Positions 45,388 through 53,885 of a DNA stretch of 64,000 nucleotides are shown piece by piece. Positions within the stretch are counted from its first letter, which is position 1. Each line of letters starts with the position of its first letter. The notes below the pieces were generated by a model that made no database searches, was not told the DNA's origin, and saw only the letters and a program-made list of their open reading frames with translations. The position numbers and the translations under genes are program-made. The DNA is from Streptomyces sp. DH12 (GTDB lineage: Bacteria > Actinomycetota > Actinomycetes > Streptomycetales > Streptomycetaceae). The stretch lies in NCBI RefSeq assembly GCF_020873895.1, contig NZ_JAHWGT010000030.1:26704-90703 (forward strand), in the 5' to 3' direction.

Positions 45388-46872
45388 TCAGGCGCCGGGC
45401 GCCCGCCCGGCCGTCGAGCCGGTGGCCGAGCCGGTGGTGTCCGTCGCGGCGGCCGGGCCGGTGGGGGTGTCCGTTCCGGCGGTCGGTGCGGTCGGTGCGG
45501 TGGCGGCGGTGTCCGTTCCGGTGGTCGTCGCGGTGGCGGTGGTGTCCGCCATGGTGCCCGCGCCGGCGGCCTTGTCGGCCGCCGCGCCCGGCAGGCCCGC
45601 CGAGGCGCTCCCCGCGTGGACGCCCGGGGCCCGCGGGTCGCGGCGCGTCAGGTTGCGCACGTCCGGGACGAGCAGCACCAGCGCCGTCACGACCACGATC
45701 AGCACCGCGCACCCCCACAGCGCCTGCGACCGGCCGAAGGTGTCGGCGACCGGCCCGGCCAGGGCGGTCGACACCGGCAGCATCGCGGTCGAGCCGAACC
45801 AGTCGTAGGCGGAGACCCGCGACAGCTTGTCCTCCGGGATCTCCTGGTGCAGCGCGGTCATCCAGGCCACGCCGAACGCCTCGACGGTCACCCCGGACAC
45901 GAACATCACCGCGGCGAGGCCGGCGACCGGCAGCGGTACGGCCAGCGCCGCGGAGGGCAGCGCCAGCGGGAACACGCACAACGTGCCGACCAGCAGCATC
46001 CGGCGCGGCTTCCACCGCATCATCAGCACCGCCCCGGCGAGCGTGCCCACGCCGAACGCGGCGAGGGCCAGACCCCAGGGCCGCGCACCGCCCAGCGAGT
46101 CCCGCGCGACGAGCGGTCCGTACACCGACTCGGCCGCGCCGATGACGGCGACGACGATCGCGAACTGGGCGACGATCGCCCACAGCCAGGGGCGGCCGGC
46201 GACCTCCTTCCAGCCGTCGCGCAGATCGGCGAGCAGCCCGCCGCCGGGGGCCCGCTCGGGTATGTGCGACACGTCGAGGAAGGCGCGCAGCGCCCCGGCG
46301 ACGGCGAACGCCGCGGCGTCGACGGCGAGGACCCAGCCGGGGCCGATCGCGGCGATCATGGCGCCGCCGAGCGCCGCCCCGCCGATCGCGGCGCCGTTCA
46401 TGGACATGCGGAACAGGGCGAAGGCCCGGCTCGCCTGCTCGCCGCTGACGCTCGACATCAGCATGCCCTCGGCGGCGGGGTTGAAGAACGCCTGGCCGGT
46501 GCCGCCCAGCGCGGACAGCACCATCATGTGCCACAGGTCCGCCCGGCCGGTGAGGACCAGGACGGCGAAGAGCCCCTGCGAGACGCAGTTGAGGCTGTTC
46601 GCGGCGACCATCACGCGGTGGCGCGGCAGCCGGTCGGCGACCGCCCCGCCCACCAGCAGGAAGAGGACGAGCGGCAGGGTCCGCGCCGCGGCGACCAGGC
46701 CGACGTCACCGGCGTCGCCGCCGGTCTCCAGCACCGCGAACGCGGCCGCGATGAGAGCGCCGTGACTGCCCAGGGCGGTGATGACGGCGGCGCCGGTGAG
46801 CAGGACGTAGTTGCGTCCCGCCCACTCCGGGCGGCGTCGTCGCGGGTCGGGGCGGGAGGCGGGGGTTCTCAC
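45388..46872 (-). CDS. MFS exporter (EntS/enterobactin-type) with long Thr/Ala tail
   Basis: A 494-residue transporter with twelve predicted helices (about 20-415), including LLVGGAVADRLPRHRVMVAANSL and GGTGQAFFNPAAEGML, which are typical of the EntS/MFS_3 group exporting siderophores or drugs. The last 75 residues are a disordered Ala/Thr/Gly/Asp run (repeated TATDT-like units). The exported substrate is unknown. It runs toward the spermidine synthase-like gene with 20 bases between stops. Confidence 0.88.
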   Translation of the reverse strand: MRTPASRPDPRRRRPEWAGRNYVLLTGAAVITALGSHGALIAAAFAVLETGGDAGDVGLVAAARTLPLVLFLLVGGAVADRLPRHRVMVAANSLNCVSQGLFAVLVLTGRADLWHMMVLSALGGTGQAFFNPAAEGMLMSSVSGEQASRAFALFRMSMNGAAIGGAALGGAMIAAIGPGWVLAVDAAAFAVAGALRAFLDVSHIPERAPGGGLLADLRDGWKEVAGRPWLWAIVAQFAIVVAVIGAAESVYGPLVARDSLGGARPWGLALAAFGVGTLAGAVLMMRWKPRRMLLVGTLCVFPLALPSAALAVPLPVAGLAAVMFVSGVTVEAFGVAWMTALHQEIPEDKLSRVSAYDWFGSTAMLPVSTALAGPVADTFGRSQALWGCAVLIVVVTALVLLVPDVRNLTRRDPRAPGVHAGSASAGLPGAAADKAAGAGTMADTTATATTTGTDTAATAPTAPTAGTDTPTGPAAATDTTGSATGSTAGRAPGA

Positions 46873-46944
46873 ATCCCGGACTATCCCCGGTGGGGCCCCG
46901 CGCCGACAAACGGATTACCCGTCAGATCCGCGGCGGGGTCGGGC

Positions 46945-46980
46945 GGCCCGGGCCGGGCGACTCCTGCGGAGGCCCGGGCC
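46945..46980 (-). terminator. Hairpin after the proline/glutamine-rich membrane protein
   Basis: GGCCCGGGCC at 46945-46954 pairs with an identical palindromic arm at 46971-46980, starting 8 bases past the stop at 46988. Confidence 0.65.
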
Positions 46981-46987
46981 CGGGGGG

Positions 46988-48049
46988 TCAGGAGCCCTCG
47001 GCCAGCCGGACGGTGCTGAGGATCTGCCGCATCGTGGCCTCCGGCACCTCGTCCTTGATGCCGGTGTTCCCGTACAGGACCCAGGAGACGAAGTCGCCCT
47101 TGGAGTTCTTGAACGAGAACGCCAGGGACTTGCCGTCCGTGTCGCACTTGTTCTCGTGCTTGGTGTTGAGGGCGGTCGCCGTGGCGACGTGGCCGCTCAG
47201 GCCGGACTTCGTGGTGTAGGGCACCGCCTTGGTGATCTTCACGGTGCCCTTGGGCTCGGTCTGCGCGTACCCCGCCCAGACCCAGCTGCCCGCCTCGTTG
47301 TACGCCGCCTCGGCGGTGTTCTTCGCGCCCTGGCCGCCCTTCGTGCCCGCGGAGGCGAGGCTCCACTTCTCCGGGGAGCCGTCCTTGTCGTCGTCGAAGG
47401 TGCACCACTCGCTCTTGTAGCGGCCCGGCGCCGACATGGTGACCACGGGGGAGCCGTCGCCCGCCTTCTCGTCCTCGAAGCCGGTGGCCACTCCCGAGCC
47501 GAGCACCTCCCAGTCGGCGGGGATGTCGAAGAGCGTCCCGCGCTTGGGGTTGTGGACGACCTTCCACCCCGGCACGGTCGGCTGGAGGGCCATCGAGCCG
47601 TCACGCGGGTTGCCGGAGGGCGACGGCGCCGGCTGCATCGGGGCCGAGGGGGCCGAGGCGCTCTGGGACGGCGACGAGCCGCCCGCGGCCGCCGGCTCCT
47701 TCTCCTCGCCGCCGAGGACCAGGTACCCCGTCACGCCGGCGGCGGCGAGGACCACGAGGGCGGCGCCGATCGCGACGACCGTCGTCTTCTTCCTGTCGTC
47801 GCCCGACGGCACCGGCGGACCGGGCGGCTGCCCGGGCACGGCGTACTGCGGCACGGTGGGCTGCTGGTACGGGTTGGGCTGCTGCGGGTACCCGGGCTGC
47901 TGGTAGCCCCCCTGCGGGTGGCCGGGCTGCTGGTACCCCGGCTGCTGGTACGGGTTCGGCTGTGGGTGTCCCGACTGCTGGTAGGGATTGGGTGTGCTCT
48001 GGTCCTGCGGGTTCTGCTCGCCCCCGGGCGGCTGCTGTCCTGGCCACAT
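46988..48049 (-). CDS. Single-helix membrane protein with Gln/Pro/Tyr repeats
   Basis: A 353-residue protein. Residues 1-80 are cytoplasmic repeats of PYQQPGxQQPG, one membrane helix follows after DRKK (about 88-112), then an extracellular Ser/Pro linker and a domain of about 210 residues with VPGWKVVHNPKRGTLFDIPADWEV and SAPGRYKSEWCTFD, containing cysteines. Such architecture is common in Streptomyces surface proteins of unknown role. No catalytic motif is seen. ATG 48049 gives the full repeat region. Confidence 0.8.
   Translation of the reverse strand: MWPGQQPPGGEQNPQDQSTPNPYQQSGHPQPNPYQQPGYQQPGHPQGGYQQPGYPQQPNPYQQPTVPQYAVPGQPPGPPVPSGDDRKKTTVVAIGAALVVLAAAGVTGYLVLGGEEKEPAAAGGSSPSQSASAPSAPMQPAPSPSGNPRDGSMALQPTVPGWKVVHNPKRGTLFDIPADWEVLGSGVATGFEDEKAGDGSPVVTMSAPGRYKSEWCTFDDDKDGSPEKWSLASAGTKGGQGAKNTAEAAYNEAGSWVWAGYAQTEPKGTVKITKAVPYTTKSGLSGHVATATALNTKHENKCDTDGKSLAFSFKNSKGDFVSWVLYGNTGIKDEVPEATMRQILSTVRLAEGS
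47840..47992 (-). repeat. Tandem repeats coding NPYQQPGYQQPG-like units
   Basis: About eight short imperfect units of 12-18 bases, based on CAGCAGCCGGGCTAC, encode the cytoplasmic tail of the membrane protein. Such runs readily change copy number. Confidence 0.7.
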
Positions 48050-48142
48050 GGGCTGTAACCATAGAGGGGAGGGGTACGGGGTGCCATGCCCGGGCCTGTG
48101 CGGAGGCTTCCCCGGAAAACTACTGCCTGGTAACTTCGGGGC

Positions 48143-48595
48143 ATGTCCGAGACGCTGCCGAACATCGGCGAGATGCTGCTGGCCACCGTTCCCATGGCCA
48201 AGACCCTGAACCTGGAGGTCGTCGAGGCGACCGCCGACCGCGCCGTGCTGCGCCTCCCCGACCAGCGGGACTTCCACAACCACGTCGGCGGCCCGCACGC
48301 CGGCGCCATGTTCACGCTCGGCGAGTCGGCCAGCGGCGCCATCGTCATCGGCGCCTTCGGGGACCAGATGGGGCGGGCCGTCCCGCTCGCCGTCAAGGCG
48401 GAGATCGGCTACAAGAAGCTCGCCATGGGCGTGGTCACCGCCACCGCCACGCTGGGCCGCCCCCGCGACGAGGTCGTCGCCGAACTCGACGCCGGTCAGC
48501 GCCCCGAGTTCCCCGTGCACGTCGCGATCACCCGTGAGGACGGCGCGGTCACGGGCGAGATGACCATCACCTGGACGCTGCGCCCGCAGTCCTGA
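48143..48595 (+). CDS. Hotdog-fold thioesterase-like protein (DUF4442)
   Basis: A 150-residue hotdog protein with FHNHVGGPHAGAMFTLGESASG, the segment that carries the active-site region in PaaI/YiiD-like acyl-CoA thioesterases, and VKAEIGYKKLAMG as the second strand pair. The expected reaction is hydrolysis of an acyl-CoA or acyl-ACP, but the substrate is unknown. TAACTT at 48131-48136 is 6 bases before ATG 48143, so the transcript may be leaderless. Confidence 0.85.
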   Translation: MSETLPNIGEMLLATVPMAKTLNLEVVEATADRAVLRLPDQRDFHNHVGGPHAGAMFTLGESASGAIVIGAFGDQMGRAVPLAVKAEIGYKKLAMGVVTATATLGRPRDEVVAELDAGQRPEFPVHVAITREDGAVTGEMTITWTLRPQS

Positions 48596-48636
48596 GCGCC
48601 GCCGCCCGCGCGGGCCGCACCGCCGCGCGGGGCACA

Positions 48637-48675
48637 CGCCGCCCCCGTACCCGGCCCCCGGGAACGAGGGCGGCG
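48637..48675 (+). terminator. Possible hairpin after the thioesterase gene
   Basis: CGCCGCCC (48637-48644) pairs with GGGCGGCG (48668-48675) with a few further pairs inside the loop. Moderate strength, 42 bases after the stop. Confidence 0.45.
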
Positions 48676-48874
48676 CCGTCGGCGGCCCCCCCCCGTACCA
48701 CCGGGCCGCGCCCTGCCGGGACCTGCCGGCCCGTCCGCCGCGGGGGCAACCGGCGGCTCCGTCCCGGCGTCTTCCCCCGTGTCAGCGGCCCCCGCCCACG
48801 CGTCCGGGCGCCGCGCCCGTGACCGGTAGGCTGCCTGCCCCCAGAGGTCACCTGTCGATACGGAGGAACCGGCG

Positions 48875-49558
48875 TTGCACGTCCAGGAGTGGCTCGAGAC
48901 CGTCCCCGCGGTCAGCATCTACCTCCTGGTGGGTGTGGTGATCGGGCTGGAGAGCCTCGGCATCCCGCTGCCGGGCGAGATCGTCCTCGTCAGTTCGGCG
49001 CTGCTCGCGTCCCAGCACGGGGAGATCGACCCGTACGTCCTGGGCGCCTGTGCCACGGCCGGCGCGATCATCGGCGACTCCATCGGGTACGCCATCGGCC
49101 GCAAGGGCGGCAGGCCGCTGCTGGCGTGGCTCGGCGGCAGGTTCCCCGGGCACTTCAGCGAGGCCAACATCGCGATGGCCGAGCGGTCCTTCGAGAAGTG
49201 GGGCATGTGGGCCGTCTTCTTCGGCCGGTTCGTGGCGCTGCTGCGGATCTTCGCCGGGCCGCTGGCCGGCGTGCTGCGGATGCCGTACTGGAAGTTCCTC
49301 GTCGCCAACGTCTTCGGCGGCATCCTGTGGGCCGGCGGCACGACCGCGGTCGTCTACTCCGTGGGCGTCGTCGCCGAGGCGTGGCTGAAGCGCTTCTCCT
49401 GGCTCGGCCTCGTCCTCGCGATCGCCGTGGGCCTCACCTCGATGCTCGTCCTGCGCGGCCGCGCCAGGAAGGCGGCCGCCAGGTCCGAGGCCGAGCGCCA
49501 CGCCGCGGCCGCCGCGCCGCACCCGAGCCCCGTCCCCGCCACGGCCGCGGCCGACTGA
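48875..49558 (+). CDS. DedA-family membrane protein
   Basis: A 227-residue DedA protein with the classical GIPLPGEIVLVSSALLASQ motif, GDSIGYAIGRKGG, FFGRFVALLRIFAGPLAG and an amphipathic re-entrant region. DedA proteins are needed for membrane potential and, in some species, undecaprenyl-phosphate or phospholipid flipping. The start is TTG at 48875, supported by CGGAGGA 8 bases upstream. It is convergent with the carbonic-anhydrase-like gene and shares its terminator. Confidence 0.94.
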   Translation: MHVQEWLETVPAVSIYLLVGVVIGLESLGIPLPGEIVLVSSALLASQHGEIDPYVLGACATAGAIIGDSIGYAIGRKGGRPLLAWLGGRFPGHFSEANIAMAERSFEKWGMWAVFFGRFVALLRIFAGPLAGVLRMPYWKFLVANVFGGILWAGGTTAVVYSVGVVAEAWLKRFSWLGLVLAIAVGLTSMLVLRGRARKAAARSEAERHAAAAAPHPSPVPATAAAD

Positions 49559-49571
49559 CGGCAGCGGCGCC

Positions 49572-49616
49572 GGCGCACGCCGCGGGGGTACCGGTCAGGC
49601 CCCCGCGGCGTGCGCC
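49572..49616. terminator. Bidirectional hairpin reaching into the gamma-CA gene
   Basis: A perfect 17-bp stem (49572-49588 with 49600-49616) and an 11-base loop. The stop codon of the leftward gene (49595-49597) lies in the loop and its last six codons lie in the right arm. It also ends the DedA transcript, whose stop is 14 bases before the stem. Confidence 0.9.
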
Positions 49617-50131
49617 TCGCGGTGCGCCCGCGCCAACTCCAGGTACATCGCGGCGTTGACCCGGATGCCCTCGCGCTCCTCGTCGGTCAGCTCCCGGCGG
49701 ACCTTCGCGGGGACGCCCGCGACGAGCGAACCGGGCGGGACCCGCATCCCCTGCGGGACCAGCGCCTGCGCCGCGACCAGCGAACCGGCCCCGATGTGCG
49801 CGCCGTTCAGCACGGTCGCGCCCATGCCGACCAGGACGTCGTCCTCGACGGTGCAGCCGTGCAGGACGGCGTTGTGTCCGACGGAGACCCGCTCGCCGAC
49901 CGTCACCGGGTAGCCCGGGTCGACATGGACCGTGCAGCCGTCCTGGATGTTGGTGTCCGCGCCCAGGACGATGGGGCCCAGGTCAGCGCGGAGCACGGCG
50001 TGGTACCAGACGCTCGACCCGGGGCCCATCGTCACCTCGCCCACCACCACGGCGGTCGGCGCGGCGAAGGCCGTGGCGTCCACCTCCGGCTCCTTGCCGC
50101 CCACGGCGGTGATCAGCGGTCCTCGCGTCAT
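49595..50131 (-). CDS. Gamma-carbonic anhydrase-like hexapeptide-repeat protein
   Basis: A 178-residue left-handed beta-helix protein of the YrdA/PaaY type. The histidines that bind the metal in gamma-carbonic anhydrases are at CTVHVDPGYPVTVG and SVGHNAVLHGC. Proteins of this group have little proven carbonic anhydrase activity, and some are thioesterase-like. ATG 50131 follows GAGGAG. The gene is divergent from the acyltransferase at 50335. Confidence 0.92.
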   Translation of the reverse strand: MTRGPLITAVGGKEPEVDATAFAAPTAVVVGEVTMGPGSSVWYHAVLRADLGPIVLGADTNIQDGCTVHVDPGYPVTVGERVSVGHNAVLHGCTVEDDVLVGMGATVLNGAHIGAGSLVAAQALVPQGMRVPPGSLVAGVPAKVRRELTDEEREGIRVNAAMYLELARAHREAHAAGA

Positions 50132-50334
50132 CTCGGCTCCTCGTGCGCGCGCGTGCGCTCCGTTGCGTCGGACGGGCGCGGCGCCGCGCCCGTCGTTCCG
50201 TCTCGTCCCTCGTGCCTCGTCCGTCGTCGTGCCCGAGGGAACCGTAGGCCACGGCCGGACCGGGCCGGGCGGTGGGGCGAACATCACAGGGCCGCGCCGC
50301 GACCGCCGCGGAGCGGGCGCACTACCGTGGCCGG

Positions 50335-51078
50335 GTGCCCAGCAACAGAAACACGTTCTCGTTCGCGTCGCTCGCCGCCCGGCGCCGCCGGGTGCTGTCG
50401 GCCGTGGTGCACCGGGGCTGGCGCTGGGTGCAGGAGACCGGCGCGGTGACGGCCGAACGGCCCGGACCCCTGCGCTTCCGCCGCATCGGCGCCGGCACGA
50501 AGCTGGCGTTCCCCCAGGGCGCGGTCTTCGGCGAGGCGTGGATCGAGCTGGGCGAGTGCTGCATCATCGGCGAGCAGGTGACGCTCAGCGCCGGCATGCT
50601 GCCCGGCCTCGACCTCGGCCCCGACCCCGTGGTGAGTCTCGGTGACGGCGTGGTCCTCGGGCGGGGCAGCCACGTCGTGGCGGACGCGCCGGTGACCATC
50701 GGCCGGGACACCTTCTGCGGGCCGTACGTCTACATCACCTCGACCAACCACAGCTACGACGACCCGCACGAGCCGATCGGCCGGCAGTGGCCGCGCTCCG
50801 CCCCCGTGGAGATCGGTCCCGGCTGCTGGCTCGGCACGGGCGCGGTGGTCCTGCCGGGCGCGCGCCTCGGCCGCAACGTCGTCGTCGCGGCCGGAGCCGT
50901 CGTCCGGGGCGAGGTGCCCGACCACGCCGTGGTCGCCGGGGCGCCGGCCCGCGTCGTACGCCGCTGGGACCCCGACACCGGATGGCAGCCCCCGCTCCGC
51001 ACGCCCCCGCCCGTACCGATTCCGGACCACGTCACCGCGGCGCAGCTGGCGGCGCTGGCCCACTGGGAGGGCCGCTGA
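50335..51078 (+). CDS. Hexapeptide-repeat acyltransferase
   Basis: A 247-residue LbH acyltransferase of the maltose/galactoside O-acetyltransferase type: ITSTNHSYDDPHEPI contains the catalytic His, and AVVLPGARLGRNVVVAAGAV, then VPDHAVVAGAPARVVRRW, are the final coils. An N-terminal extension (about 1-60) precedes the helix. It probably acetylates a sugar or polysaccharide precursor. GTG 50335 (VPSNRNTFSF) is preferred over the in-frame start at 50272. TACCGT 6 bases upstream suggests a leaderless message. Confidence 0.85.
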   Translation: MPSNRNTFSFASLAARRRRVLSAVVHRGWRWVQETGAVTAERPGPLRFRRIGAGTKLAFPQGAVFGEAWIELGECCIIGEQVTLSAGMLPGLDLGPDPVVSLGDGVVLGRGSHVVADAPVTIGRDTFCGPYVYITSTNHSYDDPHEPIGRQWPRSAPVEIGPGCWLGTGAVVLPGARLGRNVVVAAGAVVRGEVPDHAVVAGAPARVVRRWDPDTGWQPPLRTPPPVPIPDHVTAAQLAALAHWEGR

Positions 51079-51181
51079 CGTGGGCCGGTGACGGGCATCT
51101 GACGCCGCACCCGCCCGCCCGGGGCCCGGCGCCACCCCGGCGGACCGTCTGACTGGCCGCCCTCCTGCGAGGACGCCCAGT

Positions 51182-53869
51182 ATGGAGGGTGAGGTGGATG
51201 GCGAAGTGTCCAGCGAGGGTGGCGGCGCGGCTGGGGCTCCGGGACTGCGGGCTGACCCCGCGGGCGGAGCCCCCGGTGACCCCTGGCCGACCGGTGGCGC
51301 GCCGCCGCCGGCCGCCGGCCGGGCACTGATGTTCGCCGGGGCGACCCTGGCGGCCGTCTACGCGCCGAGCCGGGGCGGCAGGGAGCTGCGGCTCGTCGGT
51401 CCGGTGGGGGAGTCCGGCGTGCCGCCGGACTGGCCCGCCGGCTACGCCGTGTCGGGGCGGTCTGCCGTGGCCGACGCGTACCGCGGCGGACGCGCCCTGT
51501 GGTTCGGCCCCGACGAGCCGGCGGAGCGCCGCGCCGCCGTTCCCGGCACGGTCGCCGCGGACGCCCCGCTGGGTGTGCTGCCGATCGGCGCGGACGACCG
51601 GCGGCTCGGCTGCCTGGTCGTCGTCGACGACACCGGCGAGGGCTTCGACACCGACCGGCGCGCCTTCCTGGAGCTGTACGCCGAACAGGTCGCCGCCCGG
51701 ATCGAGGCGGGCGCCGGCCCCGGCGCCGCGACCGGGCCGGGTACGGCGACCGGGCCGGGCGCCGCCCCGGGTACGCCGGGTGCGGCGGGCGGGGCGGGCC
51801 CGGGACGGGCCGGTGCGGCCCCGGTGGCGGAGGGCGGCCGGTTCCACGGCGGGCTGCTGCCCGACCACGCCCTGGCCACCGGACGGCTCGGCTCGTTCAC
51901 CCTCGCCCTCCACTCCGGCCGCATCACCGCCGACCCGTGGATGCTGGAGCTGGTCGACATCGACCCCGGGGAGTTCGACGGCCGCGTGGAGACGCTCCTC
52001 GCGCACGCCGTCCCCGACGACCTGCCCACCCTGATGTCCCTCGTCGAGCCCGGCAAGGGCGCCCCGGCCAGCAGGGAGCTGGAGTTCCGGGTCCGCCGCC
52101 CCACCGGCGAGCTGCGCTGGCTGCGGCTGCGCTGCCGGGTGCTCGAGGACCCCTCGGGGCGGCCCGAGCGGGTCCTCGGCGTCGTCGTCGACGCCTCGTC
52201 GCTGCGCCCGGAGACCGACGAGGTCGCCCTCGTCCAGCGGCTGTCGGCCGCCCTCGCCGCCACGATGACCGCCCGCGACGTCGCTCTCGCCGTCGTCGAG
52301 GCACTGCGCGACCCGCTCGTGGGAGCCGACCGCGTCGCCGTCGCCGGGCTGGAGGCCGACCGGCTCGTCGTCACCGTCCTCGACCCTCCCGACCCGGCCG
52401 CCTGGCCGGACATCTGGCGCTCCGAGTGGCGCTCCGAGTGGCCCGACACCCCGCTGCGGGCGCTGCCCACCCTCGCCACCGCCCTCCGCGAGGTCCGGGT
52501 CGGCCTCTGCCCGGCGGGCGCGGAGCTCGAACCGGCGCTGGAGGGCGTCGGGCCCGGCGGGCTGGCCCTCCTGCCGCTGCCCGCCGAGGGCCGCGTCATC
52601 GGCGCGTGCCTCGCCGGCTGGGACGCCCCGCACGAGTTCGGCGCCGAGGAGCGCTCCCTGCTCACCGCGACCGCCGGGCTGGTGGGCCAGGCCCTGCGGC
52701 GCGCCCACGCCTTCGACGCCCAGCACGAACTCGCCACGACCCTCCAGCGCAGTCTGCTGCCCCGCCGGCTCCCCGCCCTCGCCGGCGGCGTCGCCGTGGC
52801 CCGCTACCTGCCCGCCATGGTCGGCCTTGAGGTGGGCGGCGACTGGTACGACGTCATCCCGCTCTCCGACAGCCGCGTCGGGCTCGTCATCGGCGACGTC
52901 CAGGGCCACAGCGCCGGGGCGGCCACCATCATGGGCCAGATCCGCACGGCGATCCGGGCGTACGCCGTGGAGGGCCACCCGCCGGACGTCGTCGTCTCGC
53001 ACGCCAACCGGCTCCTCGTCGGCATGGAGACCGACCTCTTCGCCACCTGCTGCTACGTCGAACTCGACATGGAGGAGGGCGACGCCTGGATCGTCCGCGC
53101 CGGGCACCTCGCCCCGCTGCTGCGCCACCCGGACGGCTCCACGGAGGAGATCGACACCGAGGGCGGCCTCCCGCTCGGCATCCTGGCGGACGCCGACTAC
53201 CCGATCACCGCCGCGGGGCTCGTCCCCGGCACGGTCCTCGCCCTCCTCACGGACGGGCTCGTCGAGTCCGCCTCCCTCCACCTGGAGGACGGCATGCGGC
53301 GGATGCGCGGGCTGCTGTCGGCGGCCGACCCGTCGGACGCCGGGCGCATGGCCGACGGGCTCCTCGGCGACGGCACCCGCCGCGACGACGACGTGGCCGT
53401 GCTCCTCCTGCGCTACGACGGGACGAGCGTGCGGCCCATCCGGGCCGGGTGGACCGTGTGGCGGCTGCCCGACGCCGTGATGCACGCGCGCCGCTTCACC
53501 GCCCGCACCCTGCGCGGCTGGGGCGTGGCCGAGGAGGCCGACGCGGCCCTGCTCGTCGTCTCCGAACTGGTCACCAACGCCCTGATCCACACCCAGGGCG
53601 CCGTCCGCCTCGACCTCACGCTCGCCGGCGACCGGATGCGGATCGCCGTGACCGACGCCTCGCCCCGGGCCCCCGCCAAGCCCGTCGTCGCCGACTGGGA
53701 GGCCACCGGGGGCCGCGGGCTCCTGCTGGTGGAGGCGATGTCCGCGACCTGGGGCTCGGTACCCGTCAGCGGCGGCAAGCAGGTGTGGAGCGAGTTCGTC
53801 GTCGCCCCGGTCCCCGCCGCCGCGTCCGGAACCGCGGGCGCCGCCACCGCCCCGCCCGGCGGCCCCTGA
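51182..53869 (+). CDS. GAF-PAS-GAF-PP2C(SpoIIE)-HATPase sensor phosphatase
   Basis: An 895-residue cytoplasmic regulator. Reading order: Gly/Pro-rich start, GAF-like (about 45-175), low-complexity GPGTATGPG linker (about 178-215), PAS (about 220-335, ELEFRVRRPTGELRWLRLRC), GAF (about 345-510), PP2C/SpoIIE (about 530-745: VGGDWYDVIPL, IGDVQGHSAG, RRDDDVAVLLLR with metal-binding Asp) and an RsbW-type ATPase (about 755-890: SELVTNALIH, GRGLLLVEAM). Such proteins tune anti-anti-sigma factors through both kinase and phosphatase parts. It is followed after 16 bases by a sugar ABC operon, so it may sense that sugar state. Confidence 0.92.
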   Translation: MEGEVDGEVSSEGGGAAGAPGLRADPAGGAPGDPWPTGGAPPPAAGRALMFAGATLAAVYAPSRGGRELRLVGPVGESGVPPDWPAGYAVSGRSAVADAYRGGRALWFGPDEPAERRAAVPGTVAADAPLGVLPIGADDRRLGCLVVVDDTGEGFDTDRRAFLELYAEQVAARIEAGAGPGAATGPGTATGPGAAPGTPGAAGGAGPGRAGAAPVAEGGRFHGGLLPDHALATGRLGSFTLALHSGRITADPWMLELVDIDPGEFDGRVETLLAHAVPDDLPTLMSLVEPGKGAPASRELEFRVRRPTGELRWLRLRCRVLEDPSGRPERVLGVVVDASSLRPETDEVALVQRLSAALAATMTARDVALAVVEALRDPLVGADRVAVAGLEADRLVVTVLDPPDPAAWPDIWRSEWRSEWPDTPLRALPTLATALREVRVGLCPAGAELEPALEGVGPGGLALLPLPAEGRVIGACLAGWDAPHEFGAEERSLLTATAGLVGQALRRAHAFDAQHELATTLQRSLLPRRLPALAGGVAVARYLPAMVGLEVGGDWYDVIPLSDSRVGLVIGDVQGHSAGAATIMGQIRTAIRAYAVEGHPPDVVVSHANRLLVGMETDLFATCCYVELDMEEGDAWIVRAGHLAPLLRHPDGSTEEIDTEGGLPLGILADADYPITAAGLVPGTVLALLTDGLVESASLHLEDGMRRMRGLLSAADPSDAGRMADGLLGDGTRRDDDVAVLLLRYDGTSVRPIRAGWTVWRLPDAVMHARRFTARTLRGWGVAEEADAALLVVSELVTNALIHTQGAVRLDLTLAGDRMRIAVTDASPRAPAKPVVADWEATGGRGLLLVEAMSATWGSVPVSGGKQVWSEFVVAPVPAAASGTAGAATAPPGGP

Positions 53870-53885
53870 GGAGGAGGTGGACCCC

